A stretch of DNA of 64,000 nt, taken from Marinomonas sp. MED121 (GTDB lineage Bacteria > Pseudomonadota > Gammaproteobacteria > Pseudomonadales > Marinomonadaceae). Position 1 is the first letter of the stretch. Every line of letters begins with the position of its first letter. A model generated the notes under the pieces. That model saw nothing but the letters and a program-made list of their open reading frames with translations, was not told the origin of the DNA and searched no databases. This document shows, one piece after another, positions 51,202 through 60,003 of this stretch. Location of the stretch: positions 92,256 through 156,255 of the forward strand of contig NZ_CH672431.1 of NCBI RefSeq assembly GCF_000153025.1. Reading direction: 5' to 3'. The position numbers and the translations under genes are program-made.

Positions 51202-51278
51202 TGGCACGCCCGAGAGGATTCGAACCTCCGGCCTTCGCCTCCGGAGGGCGACGCTCTATCCAGCTGAGCTACGGGCGC
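51202..51278 (-). tRNA. tRNA-Arg (CCG anticodon)
   Basis: The minus strand gives a full 77-base cloverleaf starting GCGCCCG and ending CGGGCGTGCCA, with encoded CCA. The acceptor stem pairs apart from one G-T at the first position. The D-arm is GCTC/GAGC, the anticodon stem TCGCC/GGCGA encloses loop CTCCGGA with anticodon CCG (reads CGG), and the T-arm is GGAGG-TTCGAAT-CCTCT. Its 3' end is the integration site of the element to its left. Confidence 0.96.
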
Positions 51279-51477
51279 ATGGTGAAGCTAAGTCACTGTA
51301 TGAGACTCAGCTTAAGTGCAGGGTATTTTAATGAAATATCTAATAGATACCAGCACTTATTCAGCCATTTCTCAAATGAGTGGCGGCTTTTTAAAAGTAC
51401 CATGCATTTGGCATCACTTTAACATTCCATTCAGTTTTTAGTGGCAATTTGCACCGGTTTTTTAACGGGTATCGCAG

Positions 51478-51915
51478 CTAACCTGTATAGCTTCGAGTCC
51501 ACTTAATAATGTCTGCTGCACCCATGGCGCCAGAATGGCGGGCAATTTCTTTACCGCCTTTAAAGATAATGAGTGTTGGAATGCTGCGAATATTAAGCTG
51601 GCCACCCAATTGTTGCTCTGCTTCCGTATTCACTTTCGCGAGCCGAACTTGAGGCTCTAATTGACCTGCAGCCTGTTCAAATTGTGGCCCCATCATTTTA
51701 CAAGGGCCACACCAAGGCGCCCAAAAATCCACTAATACTGGCACATCATTTCGTTGCAGATGTTTTTGATAATTCGCGGCGGTGAGATCAATCGGTTTAG
51801 CATTAAAAAGGGGCGATTGGCATTTGCCGCATTTTGGTGAGTCAGTCAGGCGTGTACTTGGAATACGGTTTACAGCTAAACAAGCCTGGCAAACAAGGTG
51901 GGTGGATTCAGACAT
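51478..51915 (-). CDS. trxC: Thioredoxin 2
   Basis: 145 residues from the ATG at 51915 (an upstream in-frame start would add 12 residues without a better ribosome binding site). The N-terminal zinc module has two CxxC pairs (CQAC, CGKC) that distinguish TrxC from TrxA. The thioredoxin fold follows with active site WCGPC and the cis-Pro in RSIPTLIIF. It reduces disulfides in the cytoplasm and is often part of oxidative-stress defence. It stands alone between the tRNA-Arg gene and the GGDEF-EAL genes. Confidence 0.95.
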   Translation of the reverse strand: MSESTHLVCQACLAVNRIPSTRLTDSPKCGKCQSPLFNAKPIDLTAANYQKHLQRNDVPVLVDFWAPWCGPCKMMGPQFEQAAGQLEPQVRLAKVNTEAEQQLGGQLNIRSIPTLIIFKGGKEIARHSGAMGAADIIKWTRSYTG

Positions 51916-52004
51916 GGTGAGTTCCGTCGTATTAGATTTTTTAAGGTACAAATTAGAAGGTGATTAATGCTTAAAGTTCCATTGAAGGCTTATTCGCAGG
52001 CGCT

Positions 52005-54854
52005 TTAATCAATCACCTCTTCAAGCTGCTTGGATTGATTCGGTATCTCTTCAACCACTAGCGCCATATTTTCTTGGCATGGGGTATCCAGTGGGTAGGC
52101 CAGTAAGAATTTAGTATCAAACTCACTCAGTGCCTTAGGTTTTGAAAAGAAATACCCTTGCATATTAGGACAGCCCATATCCGCTAATTGATTAACCTGA
52201 TGCTCACTTTCAATACCTTCGGCAACAATATGAAGGTCTAAGTCCTTCGCCATGGCGACTATGTTTTTCAGTAGCAGTCTGTCCCTTTCACTGTCATCAA
52301 ATCGCGCAATAAAGCTTTGGTCAATTTTTAAGATATCAATTGGCATACGAGCAATGTGGCTCAAGCTTGAGAAGCCTGTCCCAAAGTCATCTAGAGCAAT
52401 GCGATAACCCGCTTTACGCAGTCGATAAATTCGATCTACAGAGGCATCATTAATTAATACATTCTCGGTGACTTCTAAAATGAGGTTATTCATCAAACTC
52501 GGTTTTTGCTGCGCTAATGCCACCAGCTCATTCGTTAATGCCGAATTATCTAGCTGATGGGGCGATAAATTAACATTGATGCAAACATCATCACCAAAGA
52601 TACTTTTAACATGTTCAAGGTCTGTCAGAGCCTGCTTAATAACCCAAAGACCAATTTGGTTAATTAGCCCCATTTCTTCAGCGACTTTAATAAACTTATC
52701 TGGACCAACCCAACCTTTAGAAGCAGATTGCCAACGAATCAAAGCCTCCACACTCATAATACGTTTCTGTTCTGGATTCACCACAGGTTGGTAATTTAAG
52801 CTGAACTCATTATGTTCGTAGGCATAACGTAGGGCACTTTCCATTTCATACCTTTCCACCCCTTGGTTTTCCATTTCAGGGCGATAGCACACGCAATCTG
52901 TCGCTTGTTTACGCTTGGCTTCATACATAGCCAAATCGGCACGCTTGATTAGAGTAAGGGTATCCGTACCGTCTTTTGGATAAACCGCGATGCCAGCACT
53001 GGCGGCACAATGAAAATCACGATTTTGAATACGAATGGAGGCAAAAATTTCCTTATGCAAAAAATTAATACGGGATAATAATTGGTTACCAGGAATAAAG
53101 AGTAAAAACTCATCCCCACCAAAACGCGCTAATCGCTCATTAGGTTCTAGTAAAGATCCCATACGTTCAGATAAACCGATCAGCAAGGCATCACCGACAT
53201 CATGACCAAAGGTATCATTAATCAGTTTAAAGCCATTTAAATCGAACAGGACTAGGTAAAATTGATCGACATGATGCGCCTTAATGGACTCTTCAACAGA
53301 CTCCATGGCAGAGTAACGGTTAGGTAACTTAGTTAACCAGTCATGACTTGCACGCTCAGAAAGAGAACGTTTTACATTTTCTTGTTCGGTGGCATCTTCA
53401 ATCACAGCAACCCACTTAGTAATAGAGGCTTGGGATTCTACTCGGGTTAAATGCCACTTATAAAACAGCTCTTCTGGCTCTTGTTGTCGTCCCCTAAGAC
53501 TTTTCGTCACCAAGATAAAATCTTCATCTTCATTGGCTTCAAAACGATCTAATAAGGGCTGAAAATCGTTACATTGTCGACTGCCCGCACACATAGCAAG
53601 CGCGCTTAAATGCTGATGCTGAATCTGCTCTTCAGGCACTTGAAAAAACGTCTGGCAGCGCTGTGAGTAAGACAAGATATTAATATTTTGGTCAAATTCA
53701 ATAATGCCTACTGAGGCACTATTTAAGATAAGATCTTGCTTTTGATAAGCCAAAATCAATTGCTGCTCGGTAACGGATAAATGCTTAGCAGTATTTTTTT
53801 GTTGGTTAAGAATCTGACGAATACTGTCATCAAGCTGATGAATAGAAAGCTGCTTGCCAGGCTCAATATTCTTATTAGAAAACTCAGCCAATAAACTGGC
53901 CATGGGATTCATAATAATAAAACGCGCAAAGGTCCATAACAAAAAGATAGATAAGGTTAACGCCACTAAAATAAGCACTATGTCGCTACGTAAATTTGTT
54001 AACGCTGTTTGATAACCTTTTTCACTTGGTAGCGCGACCCAAAAAGTTAGGGATAGGTCCGAGGTTTCATTTCCTCGAATAAGATTTCGATGAGCAAAAA
54101 TATAATGTTTATCATTCAAGCTCACACTGTTTAATTCACTTTCTTCCGCTGGGTTTGCACCATAATGCCCTAGCGTAAACTGGCTTCCCTCTTTTGGCGC
54201 CAACTCACCATAACTTGCCATTACCTGATTATTTTCATCCGTGATGAAGGCTAGCACTTCAGCATTTTCACCTGTCCCTTTTACCCCTTCAAATTCAATC
54301 AAACTTTCTTGCCACCAAGAAAATGGCATATTCCCCACAGCAACCCCTAATAAAGAGTGTGTTTTAGGGTCTTCAACGGGATACGCCATATGTACATGCA
54401 ATTCACCATCATGGACGCTGCGCGAAAGGTTACTAATCGCAAGGTTGCGATACTTAATCGCATTTTGAAAGTAACTATCATTGATCGAAAGGTGCATTGC
54501 TTCCCCATTACTGGCACTACAGATAAGCTCTCCATCTGGTGTAGGTATCCCTATGCTGGAGAACATAGGAACCAAATGCAGCTGCCTTTCTAATAAGGTT
54601 TTACAACCTGAATAATGAGGGTTTTGAATTTCAGAAAACTGGCTAAGCTCACTTAAAAAGTACTTAGCTTGTTTAATTTTTGCAGTCTGTTGCAAAATAA
54701 GTTGATCAGCAAAGAAGTTAGCGTCTCGGTTGAGGGTGTCTAAATGGTCTTGATAAGTCCGCCACACATTATGGAAAGAAAGAATCACCCCAGGTAAAAC
54801 GCAAACAAATAATGCGAGTAATATTTTTTTACCTACCTTAGAGTTTAGCTGCAC
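52005..54854 (-). CDS. Membrane GGDEF-EAL protein (c-di-GMP metabolism)
   Basis: 949 residues. Membrane segments at about 9-27 and 290-315 bracket a ~260-residue periplasmic Cache-type sensor. A PAS-like region (about 365-490), a GGDEF domain with intact RFGGDEFLLF and an EAL domain with VEALIRW, LEVTEN, DDFGTGFSSL and KIDQSFI follow. Both catalytic signatures are complete, so it could make and break c-di-GMP; which activity dominates is not predictable. It lies downstream of a close paralogue (55038-57782) in the same order and orientation, about 180 bases apart, so the pair arose by tandem duplication. Confidence 0.95.
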   Translation of the reverse strand: MQLNSKVGKKILLALFVCVLPGVILSFHNVWRTYQDHLDTLNRDANFFADQLILQQTAKIKQAKYFLSELSQFSEIQNPHYSGCKTLLERQLHLVPMFSSIGIPTPDGELICSASNGEAMHLSINDSYFQNAIKYRNLAISNLSRSVHDGELHVHMAYPVEDPKTHSLLGVAVGNMPFSWWQESLIEFEGVKGTGENAEVLAFITDENNQVMASYGELAPKEGSQFTLGHYGANPAEESELNSVSLNDKHYIFAHRNLIRGNETSDLSLTFWVALPSEKGYQTALTNLRSDIVLILVALTLSIFLLWTFARFIIMNPMASLLAEFSNKNIEPGKQLSIHQLDDSIRQILNQQKNTAKHLSVTEQQLILAYQKQDLILNSASVGIIEFDQNINILSYSQRCQTFFQVPEEQIQHQHLSALAMCAGSRQCNDFQPLLDRFEANEDEDFILVTKSLRGRQQEPEELFYKWHLTRVESQASITKWVAVIEDATEQENVKRSLSERASHDWLTKLPNRYSAMESVEESIKAHHVDQFYLVLFDLNGFKLINDTFGHDVGDALLIGLSERMGSLLEPNERLARFGGDEFLLFIPGNQLLSRINFLHKEIFASIRIQNRDFHCAASAGIAVYPKDGTDTLTLIKRADLAMYEAKRKQATDCVCYRPEMENQGVERYEMESALRYAYEHNEFSLNYQPVVNPEQKRIMSVEALIRWQSASKGWVGPDKFIKVAEEMGLINQIGLWVIKQALTDLEHVKSIFGDDVCINVNLSPHQLDNSALTNELVALAQQKPSLMNNLILEVTENVLINDASVDRIYRLRKAGYRIALDDFGTGFSSLSHIARMPIDILKIDQSFIARFDDSERDRLLLKNIVAMAKDLDLHIVAEGIESEHQVNQLADMGCPNMQGYFFSKPKALSEFDTKFLLAYPLDTPCQENMALVVEEIPNQSKQLEEVID

Positions 54855-55000
54855 TTATTTGGACTCCCTACCGTAAAAAAGACGCTTAGCATTAGCAAAA
54901 ATAACAGTCTTACATCCGGTAAAGCTAAAACAGAATAAGCTCAACCAGGATTAAAACTATCAAACTCGCTGCGACTTTAAAACAATAAAAAATAACCAAA

Positions 55001-55016
55001 AACGCAATTTTTGCGT
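55001..55016 (-). terminator. Terminator after the upstream GGDEF-EAL gene
   Basis: On the minus strand ACGCAA-N3-TTGCGT is followed by TTTT, 22 bases after the stop of the 914-residue gene. The two paralogues are thus probably separate transcripts. Confidence 0.7.
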
Positions 55017-55037
55017 CCTTGTGCTAATTGGGGAGTA

Positions 55038-57782
55038 TCAAGCACTGCCTTCTAAGTCATTGTTCTTAGGTTTAAGATTTTCCTTCATGCTCTTCATATC
55101 CAGCTCTGCTAAGGGTTTGGGCTTAGCATACAAGTAACCTTGCATATGAAAACAGCCAAATTCTATCAATTGATTGGCTTGCTCTTCATACTCCACACCT
55201 TCGGCAATTATTTTTAGTTCAAGGCCTCGAGCCATGGCAATAATATTTTTAAGCAACACAAGGTCACGTTCTGAGTGCTTAGATTGAGCAATAAAACTCT
55301 GATCTATTTTAAGGATATCAATCGGCATTCGCGCTATATGACTTAAGCTTGAAAAGCCGGTTCCAAAATCATCCAAAGCAATGCGATAACCTTGTGTTTG
55401 CAATTGGGTTAGACAGTGTACGGCTTCTTCATCAACCAAGGTGCTTTCGGTGATTTCTAAGATCAAGGCACTCGCCTTATTATCTTGTTGGGCTAAACTT
55501 GTCAGCCTCTCAATTAAAATAACGTCTTTTAGCTGATGGGGAGATAAATTGATATTAATGCTGATGTGCTCGCCATATACCTCCCGCAGTTGCGCTAAAT
55601 CAGCTAAAACTTGCTCTAATACAAAATGCCCAATCAGATTGATATAACCAGATTCTTCGGCAATGGAAATAAAAAAAGCAGGAGAAATAGTCCCTAAGCT
55701 TGATGAATGCCAGCGAATTAAGGCTTCTACACTTAGAATCTCATGATTACTTGGATTCACCACAGGCTGATAGTGCAATTCAAACTCTTCATGGAGTAAG
55801 GCATAACGAATAGCACTTTCAATTTCATAGCGTTTTATGACTTTTTTCTCTAGCCCAGTATCATAATAAACACTGTTATTTTTAGGGTCTTGCTTTGCTT
55901 CATACATGGCCAAATCTGCACAACGAATCAAGCTAAGCGCATCGGTTCCATCTTTTGGATAAACCGAAATACCAGCACTCGCGCTGCAGTTAAACGTTCG
56001 CTTCATTACCTCAATTGGCTCAAAAAAACAGTGCTGTAACAACTGAATTCGATTGATTGCTTGTCGCCTTGGTAAGTAAAGTAAAAATTCGTCGCCCCCT
56101 AAGCGTCCGATATGCTCATCATCCAGTAAAAGGCTTTTCATACGTTGAGATAAGGCAATGATAAGCGCATCACCCACATCATGACCAAAACTATCATTAA
56201 TGAGTTTGAAGCCATTTAAATCAAACAACACCAAGGTAAAGCCATTGTCTGCATCGCGTCTGATAGAATCATCTATCATCTTCATAATGGCATAACGATT
56301 CGGCAGCTTAGTTAACCAGTCAGTCGATGCTCTTTCGGCTAAGTTTTCTTGCTTTAGCTGCTGCTCAGTGATGTCTTCAACCACAGCCACCCAGTGAGTA
56401 TTAGACCCTTCTAAGCGAACGCGACTAATAGCCCATTTAAAGTACAGGGTGTGAGCATCACTGTATTGTGTCATTTTACGATCGGTACGACTGATGACTT
56501 CAATAACATCAACATCCTTGGACTGAGTGTCAATGGCTTGGTAAATACATTGAAAGTCATTCACTTGATAAGATTGAGTAAACTCATTTAGCGCTTCTAG
56601 ATGTTTATTCTTTATGTCTTTTTCCAACACACGATAATAAGACTGGCAACGACGTGTAATGGATAAGATATTAAGGGATTCATCCAGCTCAACAATGCCA
56701 ACAGACACGCTTTTTAATATCATATCTTGCTTATGATAAGCCTGTATCAGCTCTTGCTCTGTAATAGACAAACTCTGTTTAGTTTGTTGTTGTCTTAGGG
56801 CTATTTGGTGAATGCTCTCATTAATGTCCTCTATGCCCAGAATCGTACTTTTGCTCTTATCCTCCACCTCAAACTCATTTAATAGAGAAGAAACAGGCCG
56901 AATAAATAAGAACTTTGCGGACAAAATCAAGATCAGCCCAGATACCAATAACCCCACCAAGATGATAACGAGGCTTTTAATAAACTCACTTTGGGCTTGC
57001 TCATAAGCTTGCGCCTTAGGCAAGGCCACCCAAAAGACTAAGGACAAATCCTGATTTGCATTGCCTCTTACAAATTGCTTTTTAACTAATACAAACTCTT
57101 CTGTAAACGCCTCTTCTGCTTTAAAAGCCTTTCCAATGGGTGGTGATTGTTCGCCAAAACTGGCAATTACCTTGCCGTCTTGATCAGTAATAAAGCTCAT
57201 GAGATTTTCATATTGAGCATCATCTAAAAGGCTTTGCCACCATGTAAAAGGCAAAACCCCAACCACTAGACGGGTTATCTCACCTGAGTCTTTATCGAAC
57301 ACAGGTTGAGCTAAATTGACACTAAGAGAATGGGTCACCCTATCTTCAATCAGCTTACTAATAGAGAAACTTGATTGCTGAATAGCTTTTTGGATATAAG
57401 GTCTGTCTTTTACATTCACCACACGATTTAAAGGCGTTCCATTACAGGTTAATTCGCCTGTTACCAGGGGTGAGCCGATATTGGAAAATAGATCGTTTAA
57501 CTCAACTTGCTGAGCTAAAAAGTTTTGACAGGTTTGAGTATGACCAGAAAGAATCTCAGGTGTGTTCGCTAAGGACTTTAAATAACTTTCAGCACGATTA
57601 ATACGCTGGCGTTGTAGGTTCATCATTTGCTCAGCAAAGAAGTCTGTGTCGCCCCTTAGTTTTGATAACTGAGCATTGTAAGTATTCAAAACATTATTAA
57701 AGGAAATGAAAAAGCTTGGCAGCAAACACAACAATGCAGCCAATATCACTTTTTGACTTAACTTATTGAATAAAGATGGCAT
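55038..57782 (-). CDS. Membrane GGDEF-EAL protein, tandem paralogue
   Basis: 914 residues with the same layout as its neighbour: membrane segments at about 10-28 and 268-292, a periplasmic Cache-type sensor between them, a PAS-like region (about 345-470), GGDEF with RLGGDEFLLY and EAL with VEALIRW, LEITES, DDFGTGFSSL and KIDQSFI. The output domains are highly similar to the neighbour while the sensor regions have diverged, suggesting different signals feeding the same c-di-GMP pool. A terminator follows the gene. Confidence 0.95.
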   Translation of the reverse strand: MPSLFNKLSQKVILAALLCLLPSFFISFNNVLNTYNAQLSKLRGDTDFFAEQMMNLQRQRINRAESYLKSLANTPEILSGHTQTCQNFLAQQVELNDLFSNIGSPLVTGELTCNGTPLNRVVNVKDRPYIQKAIQQSSFSISKLIEDRVTHSLSVNLAQPVFDKDSGEITRLVVGVLPFTWWQSLLDDAQYENLMSFITDQDGKVIASFGEQSPPIGKAFKAEEAFTEEFVLVKKQFVRGNANQDLSLVFWVALPKAQAYEQAQSEFIKSLVIILVGLLVSGLILILSAKFLFIRPVSSLLNEFEVEDKSKSTILGIEDINESIHQIALRQQQTKQSLSITEQELIQAYHKQDMILKSVSVGIVELDESLNILSITRRCQSYYRVLEKDIKNKHLEALNEFTQSYQVNDFQCIYQAIDTQSKDVDVIEVISRTDRKMTQYSDAHTLYFKWAISRVRLEGSNTHWVAVVEDITEQQLKQENLAERASTDWLTKLPNRYAIMKMIDDSIRRDADNGFTLVLFDLNGFKLINDSFGHDVGDALIIALSQRMKSLLLDDEHIGRLGGDEFLLYLPRRQAINRIQLLQHCFFEPIEVMKRTFNCSASAGISVYPKDGTDALSLIRCADLAMYEAKQDPKNNSVYYDTGLEKKVIKRYEIESAIRYALLHEEFELHYQPVVNPSNHEILSVEALIRWHSSSLGTISPAFFISIAEESGYINLIGHFVLEQVLADLAQLREVYGEHISININLSPHQLKDVILIERLTSLAQQDNKASALILEITESTLVDEEAVHCLTQLQTQGYRIALDDFGTGFSSLSHIARMPIDILKIDQSFIAQSKHSERDLVLLKNIIAMARGLELKIIAEGVEYEEQANQLIEFGCFHMQGYLYAKPKPLAELDMKSMKENLKPKNNDLEGSA

Positions 57783-58096
57783 ATATCGCCTTTCTACTTC
57801 TTAAAACGAAACATGGTTCAGTATTTTTATAACATCGAGCCAAGCTTATGCCTAAGTAATTACCTGTAACAAAAGGTAAGGATGTAAACCTAAAGCATGG
57901 AATGATTCTCATTGTTATTAACTATGAGTAATACTTGATACTTCAGACATTTTTCTTTGATATATGACCTCTTTTGGGCAAATCTAATACTGGCTTTATT
58001 CCAAGCAGATCAATTTATCGCTATACTTGCCTCCGTTTATGTACCTATAAATACATTATTTCTTAAGTACACTATTTCTGATTGAGGGAAACCATT
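57783..58096. promoter_or_regulatory. Divergent promoter region of the GGDEF-EAL and cytochrome c5 genes
   Basis: About 310 bases between divergent genes. Several A/T-rich stretches could serve as promoter elements, but no repeat, operator or small gene stands out. GAGGGA at 58084-58089 is the ribosome binding site of the cytochrome gene. Confidence 0.4.
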
Positions 58097-58543
58097 GTGA
58101 GTTTGTTAACCAATTTTCTTAGCCGCAAGGTCTTAGCTTTGCTAAGTGTCGCGACTTTCTCTGCTTTATTAAGTTCCACTGTTAGCGCTTATGGCCAAAG
58201 CCCAGAAGAAATTGCAACCCGTATCATGCCGATTGGTCAGGTTTGTATTGCTGGCGAAGAATGTGAAGTTGCTTCTGCAGCAGCTGCAGGTGGTTCTGAC
58301 GGCCCACGTGATGGTGAATCTATATATGGTACTTTCTGCGTCGCTTGTCACTCTATCGGTGTTGCAGGTGCGCCTAAATTTGGTTCTGCGAGCGATTGGG
58401 CACCACGTTTAGCAAAAGGTGAAGCGTCTCTACTAAGCAACGCATTGAACGGTATTAATGCCATGCCTCCACGTGGTACCTGTGCTGACTGTAGCGATGA
58501 CGAAATCAAAAGTGCAATTGATTACATGTTAGAAAATAACTAG
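58097..58543 (+). CDS. Cytochrome c5
   Basis: 148 residues from the GTG at 58097, which has GAGGGA eight bases upstream; a TTG further up would overlap that site. Signal peptide (LSRKVLALLSVATFSALLSS, cleavage near VSA-YG). The mature protein has one haem motif CVACH, the axial Met in INAMPPRG and a Cys pair near the end (CADC) typical of cytochrome c5. An Ala/Gly-rich linker (ASAAAAGGSDGP) precedes the haem domain. It is a periplasmic electron carrier to terminal oxidases or reductases; it could feed periplasmic reductases such as the one encoded at 33519-39256, but that is speculation. Confidence 0.93.
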   Translation: MSLLTNFLSRKVLALLSVATFSALLSSTVSAYGQSPEEIATRIMPIGQVCIAGEECEVASAAAAGGSDGPRDGESIYGTFCVACHSIGVAGAPKFGSASDWAPRLAKGEASLLSNALNGINAMPPRGTCADCSDDEIKSAIDYMLENN

Positions 58544-58560
58544 TAAGCAATCACTGAATA

Positions 58561-58587
58561 AAAAAGGAGGCTTAGGCTTCCTTTTTT
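58561..58587 (+). terminator. Terminator of the cytochrome c5 gene
   Basis: AAAAAGGAGGC pairs with GCTTCCTTTTTT around a short loop; the T-run directly follows the stem. Confidence 0.8.
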
Positions 58588-58692
58588 ATTGACTGATTCT
58601 CCCGCCTCCTAAATACAAACCCGCTTGTCATAATCAAAACACTTTCACTACAACTAGACATAAGAAGACTAAAACACCGGATAAACAGACAC

Positions 58693-58726
58693 AAAAAAAC
58701 CCGCCATCTTAAAGAGTGCGGGTTTT
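58693..58726 (-). terminator. Terminator of the dnaK-dnaJ operon
   Basis: On the minus strand AACCCGC-N13-GCGGG runs directly into TTTTTTT, about 35 bases after the dnaJ stop codon. Confidence 0.8.
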
Positions 58727-58756
58727 GTTTAAGCTTGCTTCATCAGCAATTAAAGC

Positions 58757-59877
58757 TTACTTTTTGATGTCATCAAAGAAGTTCTTCACACCATCAAACC
58801 AAGACTTTTGTTTAGGCGAATGTGAATCACCATCGGACATTGTCTCTTCAAGCTCTCTTAATAGCTCTTTTTGACGATCTGTCAGCTTAACAGGCGTTTC
58901 TACGGTAACGCGACAAATTAAGTCACCTACAGCACCACCACGCACAGGTTTAACACCCTTATTACGTAGACGGAACAACTTACCTGTTTGACACTCAGGT
59001 GTGACTTTAAGGCGTACACGGCCATCTAATGTCGGCACATCAATTTCGCCACCTAATGCCGCTGTCGTAAAGCTAATAGGCACATCACAATGCAGGTTGG
59101 CACCATCACGCTCAAAAATAGCATGTTGTCTTACCGATACCTGAACAAACAAGTCACCCGCTGGGGCACCATGATCGCCGGCTTCACCTTCACCTGATAG
59201 ACGAATACGATCACCTGTATCCACACCAGCAGGGATCTTAACTGAAAGCGTCTTGTACTCTTGTACACGGCCTTGACCACGACAGCTAGTACAAGGGTCA
59301 GAAATAACCTGACCTTGTCCATGACAGGTAGGACAAGTTTGTTGTACTGAGAAGAAACCTTGCGACATGCGCACTTGGCCTTGACCATTACAGGTCTGAC
59401 ACGTCTTAGTTTAGTCCCTTTCTTAGCACCCGTACCGTCACATGGCTTACAATCTACTAGGGTAGGTATGCGAATCTTTTCTTCACAACCCCAAACCGCT
59501 TGTTCTAAATCCAATTCAAGCGTGTATCTTAAGTCAGATCCACGACGGGCACGGCTTCCGCCACCCCCTTGACCGCCAAAAATGTCGCCAAAGACATCAC
59601 CAAAGATATCACTGAAGCCACCTTGACCACCGCCACCGAATCCACCTTGGCCGCTTACACCTTCATGACCGAAGCGGTCGTAGGCATCACGTTTTTCATC
59701 CGTAGATAGGATTTCATAAGCTTCAGCAATCTCTTTAAATTTTTCGAGTGCTTCTTCGTTATCTGGGTTTTTATCTGGGTGGTACTTGTTGGCTAAGGAG
59801 CGATATTTTTTCTTAATATCTTTCTTATCTGCGCCACGCTCGACGCCAAGTACCTCATAATAGTCTCTTTTGCTCAT
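58757..59877 (-). pseudogene. dnaJ: Chaperone DnaJ, one-base frameshift
   Basis: The two frames joined encode a normal DnaJ of about 373 residues: J domain with HPD (YHPDKNPDN), Gly-rich region (FGGGGQGG), four CxxCxGxG zinc repeats ([32 protein letters not shown]) and the C-terminal substrate-binding domain. The frame breaks after KKGTK, in the first zinc-repeat linker: one base is missing near 59406 (a CCT codon reduced to CT would explain it). Residues on both sides are fully conserved. DnaJ is the co-chaperone of DnaK, encoded just upstream. A sequencing error is the most likely cause, because loss of DnaJ is costly. Confidence 0.9.
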
Positions 59878-59934
59878 AGCAGGATTTCCTGGGCAGTAAG
59901 GTCAATCATTAACATTTTGAGAGAAGTTAAAACA

Positions 59935-59964
59935 GCAAAACACGGTAACAGGACCGTGTTTTGC
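59935..59964. other. Perfect hairpin between dnaK and dnaJ
   Basis: GCAAAACACGGT-N6-ACCGTGTTTTGC is a 12-bp perfect inverted repeat between the two genes. It can reduce read-through into dnaJ or protect the dnaK mRNA end, which would help set the usual excess of DnaK over DnaJ. Confidence 0.65.
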
Positions 59965-60003
59965 AAAAGCGCGATTTAGTCCTTTAAAGGTCTAATATCA
60001 GGC

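Larger units (their letters stand above)
48397..51227. mobile_element. Small genomic element integrated in the 3' end of tRNA-Arg(CCG)
   Basis: A 27-base copy of the tRNA 3' end (including the CCA complement) is at 48397-48423, and the intact tRNA gene has the same bases at 51201-51227. Direct repeats of a tRNA 3' end are the footprint of site-specific integration. The 2.8 kb between carry a HTH/PIN toxin-antitoxin pair, a small secreted protein, a small unknown protein, hairpins and a truncated secretin. No integrase is visible, so the element appears reduced or mobilised in trans. The base composition is more AT-rich than its flanks. Confidence 0.8.

Noticed and set aside
51201-51422. Protein-coding frame starting in the tRNA-Arg region (MARPRGFEPPAF...)
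   Set aside because: This is the well-known spurious translation of the antisense of a tRNA-Arg gene.
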